From: Brassica napus
Lineage: Eukaryota > Streptophyta > Magnoliopsida > Brassicales > Brassicaceae
Direction: 5' to 3'
Length of the DNA: 64,000 nucleotides
Assembly: GCF_020379485.1 (NCBI RefSeq)
Contig: NW_026014872.1
Coordinates: 248,001 to 312,000, forward strand
The translations under genes and the position numbers were made by a program. The number at the start of each line of letters is the position of its first letter. Positions within the stretch are counted from its first letter, which is position 1. This document shows, one piece after another, positions 1 to 11,426 of the stretch. The notes beneath the pieces are model-generated. The model made no database searches and was not told where the DNA came from. It saw nothing but the letters and a program-made list of their open reading frames with translations.

Positions 1-883
1 AATTTTCAATTTTTATCATAAAAATAGACCCTAAAGAGGAAAATGATCAAAATGTTTTATTTAATAGGTAAAAAGACCTTAATACCTTAGATATATAAAA
101 ACAAATAAATAATAAAAAAAATTATAGTTTCAGATAATATGTTTTCAAATTTAAACTTTTTTATATTTTTTTTTCATTTTGATTTCATTTTTTATTTTTG
201 TAATTCAAAATACTTTTTGAAACTATTTTTCAAATTTTTATTTTCGAATTTTTAATATTTATTTTTTATTTTATAAAATTTTAAAATTTAATCCCAAATT
301 TCCACTCTTTTATTCTAAACTAAGGTTTAGATTAGTTAACCGTAGGGATATAAATGTATATTTACATTTTTAATGAATATTTTGGTCATTTTAATCTTTA
401 ATTAGAGTATATATTTGTGACAATGCTTTTTTAGTGATATCCTAAGATATTTATGTATATATATTCCTATATTAACCTGACAGTGTTTTGGTGTTCTCTG
501 TGGTTTTGCTATTATTGTACTACTTTAACACAAAACCTTATGCTTGTGATCCATCGACATTACTTAAGTATCCTCCTAACAATGAAATGGATGCTAAGTA
601 AACTTCAACGAGGGTTTCAATCGATTTTCATAAGATCTGTATAAATTTGTGTCTCTGTAATTATGTGTTGAGACTTGAGAGATTGTAATATTTGTTTTGC
701 ACGAGAAAATAAGGTATAAATAAAAAGCTATAACTTGGTTTTCAAGGAAACAGGAAAACCATGTAGAACAATCAAAGAGCTTACAAATCTAAACAAGTTA
801 CCAAATCCAACAGCAACAGGTATGTAATACAACAAGCTACCTTCAACGATATTTATTGTATCAAAGCTACAAATAGACCACTG
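1..883. other. AT-rich intergenic stretch, no gene seen
   Basis: Very AT-rich with long A and T runs. I see no coding signal, inverted repeat or RNA gene. The short open frame at 453-644 has no plausible protein character. Confidence 0.5.
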
Positions 884-1267
884 ATGCTTCAAAACCCCGG
901 TTCATCATTCGTAATTTGGTTTATTGTTTTCGAAGGAAGCCGAGACAGAAATCATTCTCCATACGCTATCGGAGACATCTCAAGCGACTACTTGAAGCGA
1001 GTTTCCGTACACCGGTTTATCTCAAACCACAAGTCCACAACTCTGGCAAGCGGATTCACATTGGCTGGGACAAAGAAGAGAAAAGACAACAACACAGCTT
1101 CAACGCTCACATATGATCAACCTGCAGGATCTGTGAGCATATCATTTGCTAAGCCCACTTTTGGGCTGACAATAAATGAAGACAAACCGAGCTTTCTTAA
1201 ACCGCAAGTTTCTCTAGACTCCTCTGAGAAGATACGGTGGTACGATCTAAATCAGGATCTTTCATGA
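884..1267 (+). CDS. unrecognised 127-codon open frame, possible gene fragment
   Basis: I do not recognise this protein. The frame is polar, rich in Ser, Thr and Lys, and ends in a stop after a Trp-Tyr-Asp-Leu-Asn stretch. The base composition is clearly richer in G+C than the flanks (1-700 and 2000-2750), which is why I list it. The following 1270-1440 also looks gene-like and could be a 3' untranslated region or a second reading-frame fragment. No neighbouring exon with convincing splice sites was found, so it may be a captured or decayed last exon. It could equally be chance. Confidence 0.25.
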   Translation: MLQNPGSSFVIWFIVFEGSRDRNHSPYAIGDISSDYLKRVSVHRFISNHKSTTLASGFTLAGTKKRKDNNTASTLTYDQPAGSVSISFAKPTFGLTINEDKPSFLKPQVSLDSSEKIRWYDLNQDLS

Positions 1268-2752
1268 TATGACCTCTTTTAAGATTTGAAGAAAGCTTGA
1301 ACGGAGGACTGAGAGTGGTGCCAGACTCAGTGTTCGAAGACCCCCAAGATGTGTGTTTAACTTCTAATGTGAAGTTTAATTTGTTTATATTATTATCACA
1401 AATTGAACGTTGGCAACATGGTCGGGAGTTAAAAAGGTAGCCAATTCAAAATAAGTTTATTTGGTTCTGTGTAATCCATATACCAGTTGCACATACATAC
1501 ACATTTGTTTACTACAAACACAAATACCGAATTAAACATCTACTTCAGTGGTCACTATACTTGACTACGAAACAATGGTTCAATGGTCTAAGAATGAAGT
1601 TGCAACATTGTTATAAAATCGCTTTTGAGGTTCACACATTTCCTTGCGATTTTTGCGGTTACCGTACCGTCCTCCAATCGATTAGATCATCGATGCTTTC
1701 GGTGTGTCTATTTTCTTTCATTGCGGGAATGAAACAAGTAGCCAATGTCCTAATTTCTTGAGACCGCATAAAACAGATAGAATTTGCTCCAGTGCTGAGC
1801 TCCACCAACAAAACTCCCAAAGCGATATATCACAATCGTCAAATACCTTGGCTTGATATTTCTCATCCAGCTCTATGTTTGTATACATGTTTCAGAATTC
1901 AGATAATGATGCAGCTGAGTGCAAAATATGAAAAACTCTACCGACATCAGTAGCAGTACATTATATACTATATAGAAATTGAAGATACAAGTCATAAATA
2001 ATATCCATGTAGGATTTAACACTATAAAACAAAATATGACAAATCAACATTATAATTTAATATCTTAAAAATTTCAAAAGAATTCAAAAAAAAATTATTA
2101 AAAAAATAAAATATAGCTCAAAATAAAATAAGATAATCAAACAAAACAAAAATATTAAAAATTAACTTTATAAACAAAATATTTATAAAATTAACATAAA
2201 CCCTTTACTAACAAAATAATAAATTCTAAAAATGCAATATTTTCTAAAAATACAATTTCCAAGGACTTTAAACTATATTAGTTACAAAATTTTCTTAAGA
2301 TATGACTAGGAACTTTTTCACATAGAATTTAAAATTATCAATAAAAAATATATAAAATCAGTATCTTATTAAATATTTTGAAATATTAAAATTTCAAAAA
2401 AAAATGAAAATTACTATAAAAAAATATTGTAAACACGTATCAATATAAAATAAGGTACAATAAAAAAAATTAAAAATCCTTGAAAACTAATTCACTTAAT
2501 ATATACTTCAAATTTGAAAATTCATGATATAATATAATTACCAGAAAATATGTCTTAAAATGCAAAATTTTAAATAATGCAAGATTTCAAGAATATAGAC
2601 TACATAAATTTAAAACATATATGATTTCCAAACTTGATGTTATATTCCATTAAAAGTATTCGTATATAATTTAAATCCAACAATGTTCTATTAAATAGTT
2701 AAACTAATAAATGTTTTTGAAAAAATATACCAATTTAGCTAATGGAGGATAT
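1268..2752. other. intergenic, AT-rich
   Basis: Moderate composition to about 1900, then extremely AT-rich with A/T homopolymers. No gene, RNA or clear repeat border is visible. Confidence 0.4.
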
Positions 2753-3245
2753 TAGGCTTGGGAATTTTATCCGAGATCCGGATTCGATCCGGATCCGATC
2801 CAAAAACTCGGATATCTGGAGGTGTCGAATCCGGATCTGGATAGTAAAATGTTGGATCCGTCAAAGCCGGATCCGGATCCGGATATATTGATTTTTTTAG
2901 TCTGGATATCCGGATCCGTAAGTTTTATTAATAACTATTTCAAAAATAGTAGTATCAATATATAAAAACAAACTTTACTTAATATATTTTCATTTTTATA
3001 ATAGTATATGTAAATTTTATGTAAATTTTGTAATATTATACATAGAAATAATCAAAAACATTATATATTTTTTTATTTTTAAATTATGTTTAATATTTTA
3101 TATATATTAATATTATTTATTTATTTATTTTAAGGATCCAAATCATGATCCAAATATCCGCCGGATATTACAATTTTTAGAAGGATATCCGACACCAGAA
3201 TATCCGAGAACCCCGGATCTGGATAAAGATCCGATATAGAAAAAA
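2753..3245. repeat. GGATCC/GGATAT-rich repeat, probably a decayed hAT-like element
   Basis: Two blocks dense in ATCCGGAT-type motifs (about 2760-2920 and 3130-3240) flank an AT-rich core of about 200 bp, and the blocks are roughly inverted relative to each other. The left edge reads TAGGCTTGGGAATTTTATCC, which resembles the ends of the hAT-like element at 34267-34924. The right end is too degenerate to place and I found no target duplication. Confidence 0.4.
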
Positions 3246-3962
3246 TCATTTTGTTTAGATCCGATTTTTAAAATACTTTTTTCCAAAAAGTTGCTTGAAA
3301 GACACAATACATATTATGATCTTTCAAATTTTTTTAATTGCACATACTTAGAAAAATATTTTTATAAATTTACCAAAACAAATTTTCTTAAATGTATGAA
3401 AATTACGTAAAACATAGATTCAAAAGATATAATCCATGCATAGCGCCTAGAAAATATCTAGTTGATTATATAATTGCTAAATGATTCATTGGTTTTTCTC
3501 TTGCAATCCCCTATATATTATTTGAGAAGCATTGCAACATTTTTTTGTAGCCACAAATCATCACTAGAACGATTCTTAGAAACCTTAGAGAAATAGGTTG
3601 GTCCATTTAAATATATAATAAAAAAATTTATTAAACCACAATAAATACATTATTAATGTGATTCATTATTTCCTTAAATAAGATTATGGAATTGCCTAAT
3701 ATGGCTAAAGTATATATGACAATTAATGAATTTTAATAATAAAGATTTGATAAAAATAAGTGTGTATTATAATTATATTTTTAAATTTTTAGCTATTAAA
3801 ATAAATTAAACAATAATAGTAATCATATAATAAAAATTAAAAAAAATTAATTATATATTATATTTTGAATTTTTAAAACGAGTATAAATTACTAAAACTA
3901 TCAAAAGTTTTACATTCAAATTTTATGATCTATGATTTTAAACTTTTGTTATCACATGATAC

Positions 3963-5363
3963 GGTATTACAGGAATGCTTCATCCTTGGAACCGATTCGT
4001 TTCTTCTTCTCCGTCATATGGCTGGAGGAGTATTATTTCTGCTAGATCTCTGGTTTGTAAAGGACTAATTAAAAGGGTGGGAACAGGTTCGTCTATCTCT
4101 GTATGGAATGATCCTTGGATCCCAGCCACTCGCTCGAGTCCAGCAAACAAAAATTTTCCCAACTTTTATCCAGACCTCACAGTGGATTCCCTCATTAATT
4201 CGGAATCTCGCTCATGGAATTTACAGGCAATCACGACTCTAGTGGATCCTACGGATGCAAAAATTATTGAAAGTATTCCTTTAAGTAGGAACCAGTTTGA
4301 GGATAGGAATGGATGGCATTTTACTACTAATGGAAAATATTCAGTCCGATCAGGTTATCAAGTGGAACGAGTCTATCCTGATAAGGAAAAACTACCAGAT
4401 TTTTATGGCCCTACAGTGGATATACTTAAAGCTTTCTGTTGGAAAGTTCGGTGCCCCCCAAAAATAAGACATTTTTTATGGCAACTTCTCTCGGGATGTA
4501 TATCGGTAATGAAAAATCTCAAGGCAAGAGGGATACAAGGAGATATATGTTGTGCTCGATGCGGAGATCCGGAAGAATCAATTAACCATGTATTTTTTGA
4601 ATGTCCGCCGGCACGCCAAGTGTGGGCATTATCCAAGATTCCATCGTCTCCTAATATCTTTCCTATCACCTCATTATTTGCTAATATGGATCATCTTTTT
4701 TGGAGAGTTCAGCCAAAGATGGATGACCATCAGTTTGCATGGATTTTATGGTATATTTGGAAAGCCCGAAATAACAAAGTTTTTAGTAATCTGGATATTG
4801 ATCCGAGGGATACTCTTCAATTAGCTGAATTAGAATCATCACTTTGGGCAGAAGCACAGGTGGGAAATGATCCTACGAGGGAGCCTTCGGTACAGACCAG
4901 TTCCTCCCTAGCAACACAAGGTCGATGGTGTTTCATAGATGGTTCATGGAAAGATAAGGATTCTTTTTCAGGGCAAGGTTGGTATAGTACTTTACAGGGG
5001 TTTGATGGTCTGTTAGGGGCAAGGAATGTAAGGGCATGTCTTTCACCCCTCCATTCGGAGGTAGAGGCTTTGATTTGGGCAATGGAATGTATGAAGAATT
5101 TAAGACAGTTACAAGTAACGTTTGCGACGGATTGTTCTCAATTGGTGAAGATGGTTTCAGAACCAGAATAATGGCCAGCATTCGAAAGCTATTTGGAAGA
5201 TATCAAACTTCTCAAAAGAAGTTTCCTCAACTCAGACATCGTTCATGTTCCTCGGACGGCGAACCTTCAGGCGGATAGCTTAGCACGCAATGCTAGGAAA
5301 CAATCGTCCTTTCTCGTTCACATGGATGCGGAGTTACCAACTTGGTTTACAGAGTCAACATGA
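3963..5363 (+). pseudogene. LINE ORF2 C-terminus: zinc-binding and RNase H domains, one nonsense codon
   Basis: The frame encodes the C-terminal part of a plant non-LTR reverse transcriptase. A zf-RVT-like domain is seen near residues 130-235 (WKVRCPPKIRHFLW, then CARCG...HVFFECP). An RNase H domain follows from about residue 315, with acidic residues in DGSW, SEVEAL, TDCS and QADSLA. The polymerase domain is missing because of 5' truncation. A TAA at 5169-5171 interrupts the RNase H domain; translation in the same frame then runs 63 more codons to TGA at 5361-5363. Apart from that one codon the frame is clean, so the insertion is fairly recent. Ends before the A tail. Confidence 0.85.
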
Positions 5364-5392
5364 GTCTGTAAATTCTTTGCTGTCAAAAAAAA
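3963..5392 (+). mobile_element. 5'-truncated LINE insertion with 15-bp target duplication
   Basis: The insert is bracketed by perfect copies of GTTATCACATGATAC at 3948-3962 and 5393-5407. It ends in an eight-A tail (5385-5392) after CTTTGCTGTC, as plant LINE 3' ends do. The reading frame is open from the first inserted base, which shows truncation within ORF2 during target-primed reverse transcription. The element lies inside the Helitron 3507-8026 and is therefore younger than it. Confidence 0.9.
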
Positions 5393-6078
5393 GTTATCAC
5401 ATGATACAAATAATTGAAAAATAGGATAAGTTGAAAGTCTCATTTAATAAGTATCAAAAATAAAAGATATATAAATATATGTATCATTTTAAATTAAATT
5501 ATAGGCCATATAAAAATACATAAATATCGTAATTTTGAAATTTACTTTGAACATTTTTTTGATAAAAAATTTGAAAAAATATTGACAACTTATTTTTTTA
5601 AATATTATAAATTACTTAAACCATTATTCCCACAGTGAAAATTTTGTTATCACTAATTTAGACTTTTTGCTATAACGGATACAAATGATAAAACAAAATA
5701 TGAGCAAAAAGCATCATCTAATAAATATTAATATTAACATATACATTATATATGTTACTATCATTTAAATTTAATTATATATCATATCAAATAGAAAAAA
5801 ATATTTTTTTGATTTATTAAATTTATTTATATGTTCGCACCAATTTAATTATATAAGTAGTAGATAATGACTTTTTAATTATTCAATATATATTTATTAT
5901 TTTATAATCTGCTATAAACATATAATATATAAAATAATTTATATATATAATGTTCATCCCGCGTAGGGGTGTCAAAATGGATCATGACCCATGGGTTGAC
6001 CCAACCCAAGTTAACTCATTAACCCAAATGAACTGTTTATTTTTGATCCAATGGGTTAATAGGTTAATGGGTTAATGG

Positions 6079-6956
6079 CAGTGTTTTGAAACCCGACCCG
6101 GACCCGCGGATGAACCGGTAAACCCGGTGACCCAGAAAAAATCCGGTTTGGGTTTTATGAAAAACCCAATATTTAAAAACCCGCAAAAATCCGCAAAAAC
6201 CCAGTAAAATCCGGAACCCGATACCGGTTGAACTACCGGTCGAACCAATAAATAACTTTTACTTAATTTTTTAAGTTTTTAATTAAGTTTTTAGATTATA
6301 TTTTATATTCTAAGTTTTCAATTTAGAAGTTAGGTGCTGACAAAAAAAAATTAGGTTTTCCTTTTTCAGTTTTATATTTGTGATTTTTAGATTTTGATGA
6401 AGATTTCAATTTCTCTATGCCACCTGAAGAAAATGTAGTGAACGATGGTAGAGTAAACCAAAATTATTTGATGTGATTTGGTGTTAGTTTATTTCTGTTA
6501 TTGATATTTTATTACAATGATCTTTTACTTTTGGTTTATTTTGTATTTGAAGTTTAATTTATTATTCAATTAGACATTTAAGTATTTATAAATTTTATGT
6601 ATTGCTTTTTTTAAATGTCGTAAATCTTACTTTGTTGGAGAAAATTTTAAATAATCTAAACTACTTTTTGATATTTGTATGTCAAATGAAAATAAAAATA
6701 CAAAAACTAAAGTTAAGTATTTTCTAAAAATTTTAAACATAAAATATATACATATCCAAACTATTATTTTATGTTTTAAAAAACATTTAAAAAATATTAA
6801 ACTTTAGTTTATATATTTTTATTTACATAGATAATATATTATTATATAATAAAAATAATTTATTTATTAATCCGCGGTTCATCCGCGGTCGACCCAGTAA
6901 CCCAGTAATCCGGTAAGCCGTCCGGTTCAGTGTCCGGGTCGGGTTTAAAAACATTG
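6079..6956. mobile_element. hAT-like element nested in the first hAT
   Basis: The left end CAGTGTTTTGAAACCCGACC and the complement of the right end (CAATGTTTTTAAACCCGACC) form near-perfect inverted repeats. CCGCGG and CCGGT-rich subterminal blocks are followed by an AT-rich core. Flanks are GTTAATGG (6071-6078) and GTTTAATGG (6957-6965), compatible with an 8-bp duplication that picked up a one-base change in a periodic GGGTTAAT background. No coding capacity. Confidence 0.6.
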
Positions 6957-7085
6957 GTTTAATGGGTTTATTGGGTTCGGTCAACTTTGACCCATTTTGC
7001 TTTTAATTAAAAAAACCATGAGTAAACCACTCAATTCTAAGGTTTGATAGAATTGGAAAATCATGAGTTTCTCAAAAGTTCAATC

Positions 7086-7780
7086 ATTTATTCGGTGGTA
7101 AAATGTGTTTCCCGCCAAAACCGCAAAAATAAGTTTTTCCGCTAAAACCGCGAAATTACGTTTTTCCGCTAAAACCGCAAAAACGTAGTTTCCTGCCAAA
7201 ACCGCAAAAACGCGTTTTACCGCTAAAACCGCAAAAACGTATTTTCCGCCAAAACCGCAAAAACGCATTTTCCCGCAAAAACACATTTTCCCGCAAAAAC
7301 ACGTTTTCCCACAAAAACACGTTTTCCACAAAAACGCGTTTTCCCGCAAAAACACATTTTCCCGCAAAAACGTATTTTCCCGCAAAAACTTGTTTTCCCG
7401 CAAAAACGTATTTTTCGCAAAAACGTGTTTTCCGCAAAAACGCGTTTTCCCGCCAAATCCCAAAAAGTTGGCTTCCCTCCAAAACCGCAAAAACACATTT
7501 TCTCGCCAAAACCGCAAAAACGCATTTTCTCGCCAAAACCGCAATAGCGCAATTTCCCGCAAAAACGCGTTTTCCCGCAAAAACACATTTTTCCGCAAAA
7601 ACACATTTTCTCGCAAAAACGCGTTTTCCCGCCAAAACCCAAAAACGTGTTTTCCCTCCAAAACCACAAAAAACACATTTTCCGCAAAAACCACAAAACG
7701 CGTTTTTCCACCGAAACTGCAAAAACTCATTTTCCTGGCAAAATGCGTTTTTCCGCCAAAACCACAAAAAACGTTTTCTC
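7086..7780. repeat. minisatellite of about 17-bp CCGCAAAAACGCRTTTTC-type units
   Basis: Roughly 700 bp of imperfect tandem units built from CCGCAAAAACG and CGTTTTCC half-sites, some with CCAAAACC inserts. Each unit is itself partly palindromic (AAAACGCGTTTT). Because the unit lacks stops in several frames, it produces open frames of 160 to 216 codons on both strands with Phe-Leu-Arg-Glu-Asn periodicity. These are by-products of the repeat and not genes. The array lies inside the hAT at 5964-7996. Confidence 0.85.
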
Positions 7781-8250
7781 ATTTCGATGAACTTGGTCTT
7801 AACTTAAAAATAATTCATTATAAAGATGTTGGGTTGATGGGTCAACCATTAACCCATCTAACCTATTTAATTTAATAGGTCATGGGTCAACCCAACCTAT
7901 TTATTAAATGAGTTGGGTTGACCCATGATCCATTAACAGTAAACTCATTTGGGTTATGGGTTGGGTTGACCCATTTGACCCATTTTGACACCCCTAATCC
8001 CACGCAAGGCGCGGATCTTAACCTAGTATAGTATATAACTTGATCACGACGATATTACATACTCAAATTTTGTTTAGTTAGTTGCAATTTTAATAAAGCA
8101 TTGTATAGCGTACAAAATAATTATAATTCACTCTATAACTAATTGTCCTAACTTATCGATATACCATATGACTTTTATATAATATTGCTATTTTGTCTTT
8201 CTATCCTACCGGCAAAACCTGCAAACAAAAATAATTTCTACTAATAATTA

Positions 8251-8469
8251 TTAACAATAAAAGTAAATTGTGGCCTTCCAACATTCGCACACTTTTTGCA
8301 AATTATTTTTATTTGGTAAATCCATAATAGCTTTGTGAAGGAGAAGATTGTTTGCAAAGTCTTTGGCGGTGATGGAAGGGAAGCATCGGAGATTTGAAAA
8401 TCTACATATGCGACGAGCCATTCTAAGTGCGGCGCCGATATGACTGAACTCTTGCCGATTCAACTTCAC
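8251..8469 (-). CDS. unrecognised 72-codon open frame, possible gene fragment
   Basis: The predicted peptide has protein-like composition, with an Arg-rich stretch (MARRICRFSNLRCFPS) followed by a charged, leucine-rich stretch, and the block is richer in G+C than its surroundings. I do not recognise the family. It lies just downstream of the Helitron end at 8026. A captured or decayed exon is as likely as a small gene. Confidence 0.25.
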   Translation of the reverse strand: MKLNRQEFSHIGAALRMARRICRFSNLRCFPSITAKDFANNLLLHKAIMDLPNKNNLQKVCECWKATIYFYC

Positions 8470-8882
8470 ATGTACATTTTGCGAAAGATATTTTTAACTA
8501 TTGTAAGTCACGGTTACAATTATGTTACATTCCATTTGACGATTTTATTATGTTCCATTCCATTTGACAATACTATTTTAGCATGTTCCATTCCACTTGA
8601 CGATTACTAAAGAGTGTTTTATTTTGTTTAAAAATATAGTTTGTAATTTTCTTAAGTTGACATTTGGGTTTGGGGTTTATATATGGGTTTAAGGTTTAAT
8701 GATTAGGGTTTAGGTTTTAGTATTTAGAAGGTGAGGGGAAATGGTTGGGGTCATCATTAACTTATTCCATAGAATCATAGACATTTCATAATTTCATCAA
8801 TATATACTATGCTATTTATTTTGTTTTATTCTATTTGGGTTTATGGTTTATATCATTATATGTGGATTTATGGTTTATATTT

Positions 8883-10154
8883 GAGAATTCGGGAAAAAAA
8901 AAAACACGAACTTTACACGAATCGCCAAAAAAAAATCTGTACTCGAGTCTGGCCAAAAAAATATTGTACATTTATTATTTTTGTAGTTTATTAAGCAACT
9001 TAAGATTGACTGGCCATTTTAGCACACTGTGAACCCACAGTTAAGACAATGTTAAATATTGGCGTTAAGCGAAACGACTTTGTTTTCAAATGAGATGAAA
9101 CAACGTCGTTTTACATGATTTGAAAATAAAAAGAAGTACACCTGTGGATTCCAACTCGGGTTGACTAAGACAAATGGCAAGGTATTTTACCACTAGGCTA
9201 GTGGCAGTTTCAATTGAGTTACTAACACATTTAATTTTATTTGGTATTGATTGTATATAAAAAATTCTTTAAAAACTTTAAAAGATCTTTAAAATTCCAA
9301 AAATTTGAAAAAACAAAAAAAATTATAAAACTAATTTTGAAATTAAAATTAAAAATATAAAAATAAAATTAATTTTGAAAATAAAATTAATTTTGAAATT
9401 AAATTAAAAATAAAATTTTATTTGTTCTTTAAAAAATCAAAAATCTTCCAATTTTCTTTTTTTTTTATATTCCAAAAAAATTAAAATTTCAAAGAAAATG
9501 CAAAAAATTAAAATTACAGTTATCAGCTAAAAATTAAAATCACACTCATAATGGGTACAATATTTATTTTAAGCATTTTAATTTAATTTTAATATGTGGG
9601 TATCTTTTTATGTCTGTACAATAATTTCAATTTTTAGCAATTGTTTAAAAAAATTGAAAATTTTGGAAGATTTTTTATTTTTCTAAAGAAAGAATTAAAA
9701 TTTATTTTTAATTTTAATTTCAAAATTAATTTTAGAATTTTTTTATTTTTTCAATTATTTGGAATTTTAAAGATCTTTTAAAGTTTTTAAAGAATTTTTT
9801 ATATTCAATCAGTACCAAATAAAATTAAATGTGTTAGGAACTCCATTGAAAGTGCCACTAGCCAGTGGTAAAATATTTTGCAATTTGCCCCAACCAACCC
9901 GAGTTCGGATCCAATGGTATACTTCTTTTTATTTTCAAATCATGTAAAACGACGTTGTTTCACTTAACGCCAACAATAAACGACGTCAAATTTTTCTGTT
10001 AATTTGCTGATGGCGTGCTGAATTGGCAAGTCAATGAAAACATTGTTAATTAATTCTAAAGTCAATGAAAGATTTGTGTTTTTTTTATCAGCTCAAAAGT
10101 TCCTTTTTTTTTTGGTAATTCCTGCAAAGTTCGTATTTTTTTGGCCGAATTCTC
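8883..10154. mobile_element. MULE-type element with very long inverted arms
   Basis: The left arm (about 8883-9460) and right arm (about 9640-10154) are inverted copies. The ends are GAGAATTCGG and its counterpart GGCCGAATTCTC, and markers such as AAACGACGTCGTTT, the ACTAGGCTAGTGGC block and the AAGATCTTTAAA block recur in mirror order. The flanks are GTTTATATTT at 8873-8882 and 10155-10164, a 9-10 bp duplication typical of Mutator-like elements. The flank is a GGTTTATATTTGGG-type low-complexity region, so part of the match could be chance. No transposase. A transcript would fold into a hairpin of about 500 bp. Confidence 0.7.
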
Positions 10155-10164
10155 GTTTATATTT

Positions 10165-11349
10165 GGATTTAGAGTTAAAATTTAGATTTACAGCTTATAT
10201 TTGGGTTTAGGGTTTATTGATTAGGGTTTTAGGTTTAGTATTTTTAGGGGTTGAGAAATAGTTTAGTACATAAAAGTTAGATTCACATACTACTTGAGTG
10301 ATATGGAATACACTCTTTACTAAAAAAGTTTCTATTTATTTGAGGTAAAGAAGTGTTTGACGTAGCTGATTTACGTAAGGTGAAATAGTGGTGCTTCACT
10401 CTTATCCATAACAATAAGTGACGACGTCATGCACTCTCTCTTTCTTTTACCGGAGACTTACTAGTGAAAAGGATATAACCGAATAAAATATGAGACAAAA
10501 ACTAGTTACTTAATAACGTTAAAATCAATGCTATTTTCTTAATTTTCATTCAGAATTTAGCTACTGAGCAAATTCTCCCAATAATAACTAATTGATTATA
10601 ATGTCAGGACATGCCTCGTCATGTATTTTCAGATCGCAAGCGACGTGCGTTAAAACGTTTGCATCTCTAGCAAAATAAAGTCACTATGATCTTTAAATCA
10701 GTGCAATTGCTTTAGAAAAGAAAATTAATACATTGACATGATTATGACCCGATTTTATATATCCAGCTCAACCATTACAAGATTCACAATGATATGATCG
10801 TTCCTAAAACGTTCAATATTTAAATGCTTTTAGTTAACAACACTTTCGATGATTATTTGGTATACATTATTAAAAATAAAAATAAACAAGATTAATAAAA
10901 GTTATTATATAACAATAAACGAGATTAAAATGCTATTATGTATCTTTCTGTTTCTAAATAAGTGTCAATTTGATATTTTTTACACAGATTAAAAAAATAA
11001 TTGAAATGTATTTAAATTGTTATTAATTATAACTTTTTTACCTATAATATTTTAGAAAAATAAAACTATTTATAAAATCAATGTTGTTTGCAATTAATTT
11101 TCAACTGAAAGTAAATATAATTTGCATTAGAATTCTAAAATTACATTTTTTGAATAACAGAAAAAAATTGTTAAAATAACATTTATCATGAAATAAATAG
11201 GTAGCTGTTAAACCAATAGTTCGTCCAAGGTTGTTGTCTAAGACGCATTATCTTCCAAAAGTCAATGGATCGAACTCAAAGACGTGCATGGTGAATGTCC
11301 AAGACTTAAAAAAGCAACTTTATAGTTTCTTTTAGATATAAATCAAATT
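10165..11349. other. intergenic region upstream of the ARM-repeat gene
   Basis: GGGTTTAGGGTTTA-type motifs occur at 10180-10260 and again at 8660-8750, i.e. on both sides of the MULE. The rest is AT-rich. The promoter of the downstream gene should lie in the last few hundred bases but I see no distinctive TATA box. Confidence 0.35.
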
Positions 11350-11357
11350 ATATGCGT

Positions 11358-11393
11358 CAAAACCAAAACCAAAACCAAAACCAAAACCAAAAC
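11358..11393 (+). repeat. CAAAAC hexanucleotide microsatellite at the 5' end of the ARM-repeat gene
   Basis: About six tandem copies of a CAAAAC-type hexamer lie 35-70 bp before the chosen start codon. They are in frame with an upstream ATG at 11352 and would encode a (Gln-Asn)n tract if that ATG were used. Confidence 0.8.
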
Positions 11394-11426
11394 AAGAACA
11401 TTTCTTTCTCCTCTGTTTTGTTTCAA

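Larger units (their letters stand above)
5964..7996. mobile_element. hAT-like non-autonomous DNA transposon (2.03 kb)
   Basis: Terminal inverted repeats TAGGGGTGTCAAAATGG (5964-5980) and its exact complement (7980-7996) are followed inward by further inverted GGGTTGACCCA/TTAACCC motifs. The flanking 8-mers ATCCCGCG (5956-5963) and ATCCCACG (7997-8004) match at 7 of 8 bases, the length expected for hAT. It carries no transposase. It contains a second hAT-like element (6079-6956) and a large minisatellite (about 7086-7780). The target is the 3' hairpin of the Helitron 3507-8026. Confidence 0.75.
3507..8026 (+). mobile_element. non-autonomous Helitron, interrupted by a LINE and a hAT element
   Basis: The left end begins TCCCCTATATATTATTTGAG just after an A (3506); related ends occur at 51315 and, on the other strand, at 19645. 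The right end is CTAG at 8023-8026 followed by T, preceded by a GC-rich palindrome (ATCCC..GCG and GGCGCGGAT around 7997-8016). TC...CTAG between A and T plus a terminal hairpin is the Helitron signature. The hairpin has been split by the hAT at 5964-7996, and the body by the LINE at 3963-5392. Without these insertions and their duplications the element is about 1.03 kb and carries no Rep/helicase. Confidence 0.65.

Noticed and set aside
7080..7875. Open frames of 160-216 codons on both strands (Phe-Leu-Arg-Glu-Asn periodicity)
   Set aside because: Products of the 17-bp minisatellite without stops; composition is unlike any protein family.
9890..9925. tRNA B-box-like GAGTTCGGATCC
   Set aside because: No cloverleaf can be formed; the sequence is part of the inverted arms of the MULE.
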